Assembly (NCBI GenBank): GCA_030151135.1
Contig: JASLEQ010000188.1
Location: 1 to 5,298, forward strand
Source: Candidatus Sulfotelmatobacter sp.
Lineage (GTDB): Bacteria > Acidobacteriota > Terriglobia > Terriglobales > SbA1
Direction: 5' to 3'
Length of the DNA: 5,298 nucleotides
Shown: piece after piece, positions 1 through 5,298 of the stretch
Numbering within the stretch: position 1 is the stretch's first letter
Layout: the number at the start of each line of letters is the position of its first letter
Notes under the pieces: model-generated
What the model was told of the DNA's origin: nothing
Databases searched by the model: none
What the model saw: only the letters and a program-made list of their open reading frames with translations
Made by a program: the position numbers and the translations under genes

Positions 1-480
1 TGGCGCATAGACAAGACCGAGAACGGCGAGGCCACGCTTGTGGGCAGCCTCTGTATAAACCTTCAGCAGCTGCTGTTGTTGAGTGGCAGTTTCGACGTCC
101 GCTGGCGCGCTCCAGGTGACCAGGAGACAGTTGGCTGGCGAGCCTTCGAGAAGGTTAAGGGTAGCGGGCTCATACCAGCGCGCCAAGGCGTCACGAACAG
201 CCGCGTCCGCAGGAACAGTTTTCGTATGGCTGCGCCAGGCCAGCTCCAGCGGGCCGCCTGCCCAACGGATGGGGACACAGTGCTCGAGAGATGGAGCCGC
301 CGAGACCCCGTGCGTGCATGCCAGGACGAAGATCAATATCAGGAAGCGGCGATGGACGCGCTTTTTTGCGACCGGCAGCGCTTCCCTGGACGGCAGTTGT
401 GGATGGAGCAAGTGGCTCCTCGACGCGCAGACGGCGCGCAATACCGCGGAGCCCGTGGATTCCGGCCGCGTCGAGGGCAT
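1..480 (-). CDS. Exported protein of unknown function, N-terminal part (C-terminus beyond left edge)
   Basis: The minus frame is open from codon ATG at 480 to the window edge (160 codons, no stop), so the protein is cut at its C-terminus. A clear Sec-type signal peptide is visible: basic AKKRVHRR, hydrophobic FLILIFVLAC, then THGVSA before APSLEHC, with likely cleavage after VSA. The mature part reads as ordinary soluble protein (for example WSAPADVETATQQQQLL and AHKRGLAVLGLVYAP), with an alpha/beta feel, but I recognise no family. The start is uncertain. ATG 480 has GGAGAG two bases upstream but puts about 45 residues before the hydrophobic core. TTG 411 has a strong GAGGAG at 416-421, four bases upstream, and gives a more usual 38-residue signal peptide. 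ATG 513 in the same frame has no good Shine-Dalgarno. A lipoprotein reading (VLAC) is possible but breaks the usual lipobox at -2. The coding call is good; function is unknown. Confidence 0.72.
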   Translation of the reverse strand, partial: MPSTRPESTGSAVLRAVCASRSHLLHPQLPSREALPVAKKRVHRRFLILIFVLACTHGVSAAPSLEHCVPIRWAGGPLELAWRSHTKTVPADAAVRDALARWYEPATLNLLEGSPANCLLVTWSAPADVETATQQQQLLKVYTEAAHKRGLAVLGLVYAP

Positions 481-537
481 GGCTCTCCGGAGAGGCGATG
501 TTCGAACAGACATCTTTACGCGAAGGGGTCAGAAGGA

Positions 538-559
538 ATCAGTGATTTGAATCACTGAT
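538..559. promoter_or_regulatory. Perfect 10-bp inverted repeat, operator or 5'-UTR hairpin candidate
   Basis: ATCAGTGATT (538-547) and AATCACTGAT (550-559) are exact reverse complements separated by two bases (TG). The site lies 25 bp upstream of the furthest possible start (513) of the minus-strand exported-protein gene and about 160 bp upstream of the trmO-like gene. Symmetry, AT content and position suit a dimeric regulator's binding site. In RNA it would form a hairpin with an almost absent loop, and there is no T-run, so a terminator is less likely. The binding protein is unknown. Confidence 0.45.
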
Positions 560-560
560 G

Positions 561-592
561 CTTGCCTGATAAGAATGTGCCTACCTGATAAG
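561..592. repeat. Two direct copies of CCTGATAAG, 19 bp apart
   Basis: CCTGATAAG occurs at 565-573 and again at 584-592, a start-to-start distance of 19 bp (close to two helical turns). Matching bases continue patchily upstream (C at 561/580, T at 563/582). The block directly adjoins the inverted repeat at 538-559, whose right arm also contains CTGAT. The cluster therefore has CTGAT at 555, 566 and 585 plus its reverse at 538. This looks like a multi-site regulatory region for the exported-protein gene; this is inference from pattern and position only. Confidence 0.4.
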
Positions 593-647
593 GCCGAAAC
601 CGCTCGCGGGCATTGTTTAGAGGCAACGGACCGTTTGATCCGAGCTG

Positions 648-680
648 AGCGGGAAGATGAGCAGAAGCGGGAAAATGAGC
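648..680. repeat. Short direct repeat, 18-bp period, in purine-rich spacer
   Basis: AGCGGGAAGATGAGC at 648-662 recurs as AGCGGGAAAATGAGC at 666-680 with one mismatch and an 18-bp period. The surrounding 642-688 is almost all purine on the plus strand. It lies in the spacer between the divergent exported-protein and trmO-like genes. No plausible small gene covers it. It may be simple-sequence duplication rather than a functional element. Confidence 0.35.
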
Positions 681-721
681 GGAAATGATTCGCAACCGCG
701 GTACGCCCGAGTAAATCTATT

Positions 722-1222
722 TTGAAGAACGGACCGGGAGGGTTCCTGGCGACATTGGGGAAAAAATCGAATAATGCTCGGAGTGGAACACAGGCGGAAA
801 GAGCCACCCGTCCGCTGTTGAGGCCCGTCGGCGTGATCCGGTCGACGATCAAGGAACGAAGCAAAGCTCCGAAGCAGGCTTCGGAAGGTGCTCCTGACGT
901 TTGGCTGGAGGTGCATCCATTCGCTCTGCGGGCCCTGGAGGGGCTGGCGCCGGGCGACGAGATTATCGTGCTGACGTGGCTGCATCGTGCCGTACGGGAT
1001 GTGCTGAAGGTGCGCCCGCGATCGGATCCGAAGCGGAAACTGACCGGAGTGTTCGCGACGCGCTCGCCGGACCGGCCGAATCCGATTGGACTGCATCAAG
1101 TAACGGTGCGGAAGGTTGAGACGAACCGGCTGCGCATTGGGCCGATGGAAGCAATCGATGGCACGCCGGTGGTGGACATCAAGCCGCTACTTTGTCCGCG
1201 AATGCAGACGCAAGGGTCGTAG
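722..1222 (+). CDS. trmO: TrmO/TsaA (UPF0066) family protein, probable tRNA t6A37 N6-methyltransferase
   Basis: Members of this family are SAM-dependent beta-barrel methyltransferases. The characterised TrmO methylates N6 of threonylcarbamoyl-adenosine 37 in tRNA-Thr. The core starts at PVGVIRST (residues 35-42). The diagnostic signature VFATRSPDRPN followed by PIGL spans 110-124 and fits the UPF0066 pattern, and the family's DGTPVVDIKP lies at 146-155. At 166 residues or fewer it is the short single-domain form, lacking the C-terminal domain of the E. coli enzyme (about 235 residues). No in-frame ATG precedes the core, so translation must use a non-ATG codon. TTG 722 is the longest choice but has no Shine-Dalgarno. 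TTG 755 follows a GGGAGGG at 736-742 at long spacing (12 bases). TTG 818 starts just before the core. The stop is 17 bp from the end of the convergent TetR gene. Family is secure; exact substrate is inferred. Confidence 0.88.
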   Translation: MKNGPGGFLATLGKKSNNARSGTQAERATRPLLRPVGVIRSTIKERSKAPKQASEGAPDVWLEVHPFALRALEGLAPGDEIIVLTWLHRAVRDVLKVRPRSDPKRKLTGVFATRSPDRPNPIGLHQVTVRKVETNRLRIGPMEAIDGTPVVDIKPLLCPRMQTQGS

Positions 1223-1239
1223 CGTCTTGCCAGCAGGGG

Positions 1240-1833
1240 CTATTTTTCCAAGAGACCTTGCCAGGCCATCCGATGAAAAAGGCGATCCATCTCTTTGGGA
1301 TCGGCCTTCATATCTTTATCGATCCACCAATCGAGCAGGGAGAAAAAGCTTCCAGCTAATGCGTGCGATCTGGCGGAACGTTGCAGGGGATCGAGTTTCA
1401 CATTGGCCGCTTGTAGGCGTCGTTCAATGGACCTGGCAAAGTAGCCGAGGCCGAGCGCTTTGACGTCGTGAATCTTGCCAGACCTGACGACCGCCACATA
1501 GAACTCGCGCATTTCACGGATATGGCTGAAGACCTCCTGTACCGGCAGCAGGCGCTCCGGTGGCGCGTTCCGCTTGGTAAGAAGGCCGGCACAAAGTTCG
1601 AAGAAGTCTTCCACGTCGCTCAAAAACAGATCATTTTTGTCGCGGTAGTGAACGTAAAACGTTGAGCGTCCCACGCCCGCGCGGTCGAGCACATCTTGCA
1701 CCGTAATGTCATCGAAGTTTCTTTCTTGCAGGAGCTCGACGAGGGCATCCCCCAGCATGTTCCGGGTGCGCAGAATGCGGCGGTCGATCTTGGGCGCATC
1801 GTTCGACGATTTCGTTTTTCTGGTTTTCCCCAT
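1240..1833 (-). CDS. TetR/AcrR-family transcriptional repressor
   Basis: The product is a 197-residue one-component regulator. The N-terminal DNA-binding domain runs from about 17 to 72: a first helix (RILRTRNMLGDALVELLQE), then the helix-turn-helix ITVQDVLDRAGVGRSTFYVH (43-62) and YRDKNDLF (63-70), the classic TetR pattern. The C-terminal part is helical and ends in a tryptophan-rich stretch (SFFSLLDWWIDKD, 162-174; MAWQGLLEK, 189-197), resembling the TetR_C type found in DhaS-like regulators; the ligand is unknown. ATG 1833 is chosen because AGGAA sits five bases upstream and the TetR domain begins at once. The frame stays open upstream to 2289, but that extension would run antisense through the divergent gene and shows no recognisable domain. 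The regulator is divergent from the membrane-protein gene at 1930, its most likely target besides itself. Confidence 0.93.
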   Translation of the reverse strand: MGKTRKTKSSNDAPKIDRRILRTRNMLGDALVELLQERNFDDITVQDVLDRAGVGRSTFYVHYRDKNDLFLSDVEDFFELCAGLLTKRNAPPERLLPVQEVFSHIREMREFYVAVVRSGKIHDVKALGLGYFARSIERRLQAANVKLDPLQRSARSHALAGSFFSLLDWWIDKDMKADPKEMDRLFHRMAWQGLLEK

Positions 1834-1838
1834 TCCAG

Positions 1839-1843
1839 TTCCT
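1839..1843 (-). promoter_or_regulatory. Ribosome binding site fixing the TetR start
   Basis: AGGAA on the minus strand lies five bases before ATG 1833. It supports the 197-residue product over the much longer in-frame extension that reaches 2289. Confidence 0.6.
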
Positions 1844-1864
1844 GAACACGGCGGCGCGATTTGT

Positions 1865-1874
1865 CCGATATCGG
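1865..1874. promoter_or_regulatory. CCGATATCGG palindrome, candidate TetR operator
   Basis: A perfect 10-bp palindrome sits in the 96-bp gap between the divergent TetR gene (start 1833) and the membrane-protein gene (start 1930), centred about 36 bp and 60 bp from the two starts. Bases flanking the core do not extend the symmetry, so it is short for a TetR operator, which is usually 15 bp or longer. It is the best symmetric site in the gap. Binding by the adjacent TetR protein is inferred from family habit. Confidence 0.35.
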
Positions 1875-1894
1875 GTCCTTCCAGAGAATAGTGC

Positions 1895-1929
1895 GTGCCA
1901 GCTGAGAGCCTTGCCGCTACAGTGGCGGC
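1895..1929 (+). promoter_or_regulatory. Putative promoter for a leaderless transcript of the membrane-protein gene
   Basis: GTGCCA (1895-1900, four of six matches to TTGACA) is followed after 17 bp by TACAGT (1918-1923, TAnnnT type) and, after six more bases, by ATG 1930. Transcription would then begin at or next to the start codon. There is no Shine-Dalgarno sequence before 1930, which fits a leaderless mRNA. The palindrome at 1865-1874 lies 20 bp upstream of the -35 candidate. Match quality is moderate. Confidence 0.35.
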
Positions 1930-2586
1930 ATGACAGACAATCGTAAAGCGGGCATCGCCCTGATCGCTGGTTCGATCGGTGGCATCGTGACCATGGCGAT
2001 CCATCCTACCGCAGGCGGTCCGCTGACCGCGGCGCAGGTGGATCGACTTGGAATCGTCTCGGGCATTGCTCACGGCCTCGCGATCGTGAGCGTTGTGGTG
2101 CTGTTTCTGGGCGCTTGCGGACTTGCGAGAGGAATCGCCGCCACTGACCGCGTTTCGTTTGCGGGTATTGTTGTTTTCGGGTTCGCCTGCGTCGCCATAT
2201 TCATGGCCGCGAGCGTCAGCGGCTTCATTATTCCCGCGATCATGAAGCACATGGCGCGGGATGCGGGCGCCAACATGCGTACGTGGCAAATCGTGATCGA
2301 TAGTATCTTCCAGATTAACCAGGCATTCGCGGAAATCTATTCCGTAGCCGCCTCTCTGGCTGTGATTCTTTGGTCAGTATCCGTTTTACGAAATGGCGGC
2401 TTGGCACGCGGGATCGCCGTCTACGGGTGCATCGTCTCTGCGCTCATTATTGCGGGAGTCGGCATCGGACACTTACGGCTCAACGTGCATGGGATGGCTG
2501 TGGTTTGGCTGGGACAGGCGATCTGGTTTGTGATCGCCGGAGCTCAGCTATGTTCTCAGCAGAGTAATCCGGCAGCATCTCAATAA
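1930..2586 (+). CDS. Integral membrane protein with about six spans, function unknown
   Basis: The protein has 218 residues, most of them in hydrophobic helices at about 7-25, 43-66, 76-104, 133-153, 160-181 and 187-207. The N-terminus (MTDNRKAG) and the short C-terminal tail after AGAQLCSQQ are polar. A longer polar loop (105-130, KHMARDAGANMRTWQIVIDS) separates the first three spans from the last three. There is no ATP-binding site, no transporter signature I can name and no cleavable signal peptide. It resembles small uncharacterised membrane proteins sitting next to TetR genes, loosely like the DUF4386 type, but I cannot assign it. It is divergent from the TetR gene, which is probably its repressor; an efflux or stress-related role would be a guess. 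No Shine-Dalgarno precedes ATG 1930. Its stop is 20 bp from the end of the convergent mutS2. Confidence 0.82.
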   Translation: MTDNRKAGIALIAGSIGGIVTMAIHPTAGGPLTAAQVDRLGIVSGIAHGLAIVSVVVLFLGACGLARGIAATDRVSFAGIVVFGFACVAIFMAASVSGFIIPAIMKHMARDAGANMRTWQIVIDSIFQINQAFAEIYSVAASLAVILWSVSVLRNGGLARGIAVYGCIVSALIIAGVGIGHLRLNVHGMAVVWLGQAIWFVIAGAQLCSQQSNPAASQ

Positions 2587-2606
2587 ATACTTCTGCTCAC
2601 AGTGGA

Positions 2607-5084
2607 TCAAACATTGAGTTCCACCAGGGTGGCTCCCCCGCCACCTTCGTTCTGCGGAGCTTCGACGACCGATGCGACATGTGGATGCTGCTGGAGCATC
2701 TGACGCAGCGCTTTACGGAGGATGCCCATGCCGCTGCCATGCACGACGCGGACCCGTGGAAGTCCAGCGAGGAAAGCGCGGTCCACAAACTTTTCGACTT
2801 CGCTCGAAGCCTGGTCGACGGTCTGTCCGATCACGTTGATTTCCGTGGGAACGTTCGCACCCTCAGATTGCAACTGAACGGAAACGCCGCGGGCACGGGC
2901 GGCTTTCAGCGGAGTTTCTGAAACCGGACGCGCGCTGGTCAGAATTTCGGCAACGTCATCGCGCGCAATCTTCATCTTCAACGCTCCCATCTCGACCTCG
3001 AAATGGTTGTCGTCGAGCTTGCGTGCGATGCGGGCGGAGCGTCCTGTGGATTTGAGCTTGACGGTGTCACCTTCGGAAACGTGCTTGATCAGTTTTGGCT
3101 GGGCATTGGGATCGCCTTGATCAGCGCCGGTGGAGTGAGCCACGATTGTGGCGTCGAATTGCTCGCGGAATTCACGGCGAAGCTTGGCGATGCGGCGCTC
3201 GGCTTCTTTGGAGACCTTCTGCGCGGCAGTGCGGTCCTGAATGGCGTTGACGGCTTCGCGCGCGTGATATTCGAAATCGCGGAGAACGCTCTGGAGTTTC
3301 TGCTCCATCTCGCGAACTTTCGTTGCCTGATCTTTCTTCCCTTCTACCGCCAAGCGCTGCTTCTCGCGCTCGAGGTCTTGTTCGGCTTTGCGAAGGCGCA
3401 GGCGCTCGGCTTCGGCTTCGCGCAATTCGGCGTGGAGTTTATCGAGAAATTGGCCGACGTCGCGGGCTTGCGTACCGAGGCGGGCGCGGGCGCTTTCGGT
3501 GATCGACGGATTCAAGCCGAGGCGCTGCGCGATATTAATGCCTGCGGACGCGCCAGGAACTCCGACTTTCAGCTCATAGGTTGGCTGAAGCGTGCGCTCG
3601 TCGAAGCCCACCGCCGCATTGATCACGCCGGGAGTATTCGCGGCGTAGACCTTCAGCGATGTGTGATGTGTTGAAATAATGCTGGTGCATCCGATATGGC
3701 CGAAGTGACTGGCAATGGCGACGGCCAGGGCGGCGCCTTCCTCGGGATCGGTGGCCGAGCCGAGTTCATCCAGCAGGACAAGCGAGTGGGAGGTTGCGGT
3801 GCGCGAGATGAAATCGATGTTGGTGACATGCGCGGAAAAGGTCGAGAGATTCTGTTCGATGGACTGATAGTCGCCAATGTCGGCGAGGACGGCGTCGAAC
3901 ACGGGCATCTCGGCGCGGTCGGCGGGAACCGGAAGTCCCGATTGGGCCATCAGGGCGAGGAGGCCCGTAGTCTTCAGCGTCACGGTTTTTCCGCCGGTGT
4001 TTGGGCCGGTGATGATCAACTGCCGGCGGGCGCCTTCGAGTTCGAGGCTCACCGGAACTACGCTCGCGCCTTTTGCCTTTAGATTTCGCTCGAGCAGTGG
4101 ATGTCTCGCGTTATGCAGCAGAAGGCGGCCTGCCGCCGCCGGACGGCCGTCGCCAGATGGCGCCTGCGCGTCGCTACTTAAAATCACTTCGACGCAGTTA
4201 TAGTCTTCGGCGAAATGGGCTTTGGCGAATTGCAATTCGAGTTCGGCGAGAACCTCGACGGAGGCATTGATTTGTTCGGCATGCGCGCCGATGCGCTCTG
4301 TCATTTCGACCAGGATGCGATGGATTTCGGCGAGTTCCTCCTCGAGCAGGCGAACCAGTTCGTTGTTCTGTTCGATCGTCTCGAGAGGCTCAACGAATAC
4401 GGTCTGGCCACTGGAACTGGCACCGTGAACGACGCCCTGCACGCGGCGCTTCTGCTCGACCTTTACCGGGATCACGAAACGATCGCCACGGACAGTAATA
4501 AGTTCGTCCTGAACAGTGCCGCCTTCTGCGAGACGGCGGAGGTATCCGCGGAGCGATTCCTGAATGGAGCGCCGCTGTTTTTCGATGTCGCGACGAATGC
4601 GGGTGAGGTCGGGCGAGGCTTTGTCGTCGAGCGTGCCATCGGGCTGAATCTTGTTGCGAAAGTAGCGGAGGAGCTCAGAAAAATCGGCGACTCCGGCCGA
4701 GAGCTTGCGGACTTCCCGCCATTCCGATCGCATGGCGGCGGGAGGGTTCGACGAGATGTGACGCCATTCCGCGGCACGGTCGACCACGGCTATCACGTCC
4801 CGGATGTCCGCGGTTTCCAGTGCGGCGCCGGCAATGCGCGATTTCGCGACCAATGAGCTCACATCGCTGAGAGTGGAAAAATCGAAACGTCCGCCGACCC
4901 GGCGGAATTCACGAATCTCTGAGGCCAGAGCTTGTTGATACCGGATCCAGTCGCTGTCGGTAGAAGGATGGAGTGAATCGATGCGGCTGCGGCCAAGCGG
5001 GGACGATGCGAATCCGCGAAGGAGGTCACGAAGAGAATCGAACTCCAGGACACGCGCGGAGGTGTGAAGGACGTCGGAGGACAT
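2607..5084 (-). CDS. mutS2: MutS2 ATPase with Smr domain
   Basis: The product is an 825-residue MutS paralogue (typically about 780-800), lacking the N-terminal mismatch-recognition domain of MutS. Characterised MutS2 proteins suppress recombination, and in Bacillus act on collided ribosomes. The N-terminal helical core/clamp part includes VRGDRFVIPVKVEQ (198-211) and VVHGASSSGQTVFVEP (218-233). The ATPase has Walker A GPNTGGKT (360-367), Walker B SLVLLDELGSATDP (434-447) and STHH (471-474). A long charged coiled coil follows (about 540-645), then a small beta-rich segment (about 664-715) and a C-terminal Smr domain (748-825) with HGSGMGILR (782-790). The usual LDLRG of Smr is INVIG here (749-753). 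ATG 5084 is chosen because family similarity begins directly (VLEFDSLRDLL). The frame is open 63 codons further to 5273, but that would overlap the upstream kinase gene and has no MutS2 character. No Shine-Dalgarno is seen before 5084. Confidence 0.97.
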   Translation of the reverse strand: MSSDVLHTSARVLEFDSLRDLLRGFASSPLGRSRIDSLHPSTDSDWIRYQQALASEIREFRRVGGRFDFSTLSDVSSLVAKSRIAGAALETADIRDVIAVVDRAAEWRHISSNPPAAMRSEWREVRKLSAGVADFSELLRYFRNKIQPDGTLDDKASPDLTRIRRDIEKQRRSIQESLRGYLRRLAEGGTVQDELITVRGDRFVIPVKVEQKRRVQGVVHGASSSGQTVFVEPLETIEQNNELVRLLEEELAEIHRILVEMTERIGAHAEQINASVEVLAELELQFAKAHFAEDYNCVEVILSSDAQAPSGDGRPAAAGRLLLHNARHPLLERNLKAKGASVVPVSLELEGARRQLIITGPNTGGKTVTLKTTGLLALMAQSGLPVPADRAEMPVFDAVLADIGDYQSIEQNLSTFSAHVTNIDFISRTATSHSLVLLDELGSATDPEEGAALAVAIASHFGHIGCTSIISTHHTSLKVYAANTPGVINAAVGFDERTLQPTYELKVGVPGASAGINIAQRLGLNPSITESARARLGTQARDVGQFLDKLHAELREAEAERLRLRKAEQDLEREKQRLAVEGKKDQATKVREMEQKLQSVLRDFEYHAREAVNAIQDRTAAQKVSKEAERRIAKLRREFREQFDATIVAHSTGADQGDPNAQPKLIKHVSEGDTVKLKSTGRSARIARKLDDNHFEVEMGALKMKIARDDVAEILTSARPVSETPLKAARARGVSVQLQSEGANVPTEINVIGQTVDQASSEVEKFVDRAFLAGLPRVRVVHGSGMGILRKALRQMLQQHPHVASVVEAPQNEGGGGATLVELNV

Positions 5085-5182
5085 CAGGATTATGTTACAG
5101 GAGACATTCCAGGCCGCGGCGGTTTCGACTTCAATCCAATCTTCGGGACTATGCAGGAGAGATGTGAATCGCGGCGGGCATT
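5085..5182 (-). promoter_or_regulatory. Spacer between histidine kinase and mutS2, weak promoter candidate
   Basis: This 98-bp gap holds TAACAT (minus strand, 5097-5092) seven bases before ATG 5084, overlapping CATAAT (5094-5089). Either could be a -10 box, and the spacing of the first suits a leaderless mRNA. No -35 box is recognisable at 17-18 bp, no Shine-Dalgarno precedes the start, and I see no terminator after the kinase gene. Transcription of mutS2 may therefore be independent or continue from the kinase. Confidence 0.22.
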
Positions 5183-5298
5183 TTAGCGCGCGGCCGTTGC
5201 GCTTTGGGCTGCGGCAGCCATTACCGGAAGCCGGAGAATGAACAATGCACCGCCTTGCGGCTGGTTGCGGCAAGTGATCTGTCCGCCGTGGTCTTGGA
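5183..5298 (-). CDS. Sensor histidine kinase, C-terminal end only (N-terminus beyond right edge)
   Basis: The last 37 codons of a minus-strand gene end at TAA (5185-5183). The peptide QDHGGQITCRNQPQGGALF followed by ILRLPV is the characteristic final beta-hairpin of the HATPase_c ATP-binding domain (pattern HGG.I...N.P.GGA.F...LP), followed by an Ala-rich tail of about 13 residues. Full-length members autophosphorylate a histidine and pass the phosphate to a response regulator. The sensor part, the phospho-acceptor histidine and any partner regulator lie outside the window. It is co-directional with mutS2, 98 bp upstream of it. Family assignment rests on a short segment but the motif is distinctive. 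Confidence 0.8.
   Translation of the reverse strand, partial: QDHGGQITCRNQPQGGALFILRLPVMAAAAQSATAAR

Noticed and set aside
40..558. Plus-strand open frames over the left-edge gene.
   Set aside because: The minus frame has a signal peptide and natural composition; the plus frames read as compositionally odd, Arg-rich shadows.
565..592. TTATCAGG-type sequence (minus strand) resembling enterobacterial REP/BIME elements.
   Set aside because: Only short words match, the stem structure of a REP is missing, and the gene content does not suggest an enterobacterium.
529..1099. Minus-strand open frames over the spacer and the trmO-like gene.
   Set aside because: They are antisense to a clear UPF0066 signature and rich in Arg/Ser with no domain.
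1223..1255. Possible terminator between the convergent trmO-like and TetR genes (GCC...GGC followed by a T-run).
   Set aside because: The stem is only about three base pairs and most of the T-run lies inside the TetR coding end, so it is not convincing.
1834..2289. In-frame upstream extension of the TetR frame (349 codons in total).
   Set aside because: It is antisense to the membrane-protein gene and low in recognisable protein character, while a good ribosome site precedes ATG 1833 where the TetR domain begins.
3003..4856. Long plus-strand open frames (3003-3674, 3696-4082, 4215-4856) opposite mutS2.
   Set aside because: They mirror the codon pattern of the highly conserved MutS2 on the minus strand; none has a ribosome site or a recognisable domain.
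5085..5273. In-frame 63-codon N-terminal extension of MutS2.
   Set aside because: It overlaps the histidine kinase end in another frame, has no MutS2-like sequence, and similarity to MutS2 begins right after ATG 5084.

Overview
The window is GC-rich, densely packed bacterial chromosome. It holds two truncated genes at the edges and four complete genes between them. MutS2, a TrmO-family protein, a TetR regulator and the tail of a sensor histidine kinase are all chromosomal housekeeping or signalling types. I see no transposase, integrase, phage gene, CRISPR array, tRNA or rRNA. The overall flavour (GC-rich, non-ATG starts, a long MutS2, soil-type regulators) would suit an Acidobacteriota-like or similar soil bacterium. 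That placement is a weak guess; nothing here fixes the taxonomy.

Layout. Positions 1-480 (minus) are the N-terminal part of an exported protein of unknown function, running off the left edge. Positions 481-721 are non-coding. They hold a perfect 10-bp inverted repeat just upstream of that gene, two direct copies of CCTGATAAG 19 bp apart, and a purine-rich stretch with two 15-bp near-identical copies at an 18-bp period. Positions 722-1222 (plus) encode a single-domain TrmO/TsaA (UPF0066) protein with a complete family signature and no ATG start. Positions 1240-1833 (minus) encode a TetR-family repressor. Positions 1930-2586 (plus) encode an unrecognised protein with about six membrane spans, divergent from the TetR gene. 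The 96-bp gap between them holds a 10-bp palindrome and a promoter-like pair of hexamers placed for a leaderless transcript. Positions 2607-5084 (minus) encode full-length MutS2. Positions 5183-5298 (minus) are the last 37 codons of a sensor histidine kinase that lies upstream of mutS2 on the same strand.

How the genes relate. The TetR gene and the membrane-protein gene look like a local regulator-target pair, with the operator candidate between them. The trmO/tetR and membrane-protein/mutS2 junctions are convergent and very tight (17 and 20 bp), and I see no convincing terminator hairpin in either. The histidine kinase and mutS2 are co-directional and 98 bp apart, so co-transcription is possible but no functional link is evident. 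I do not see a new multi-gene system. The points most worth a second look are the altered LDLRG position in the MutS2 Smr domain, the repeat-rich control region at 538-592, and the TetR/six-span membrane protein pair.
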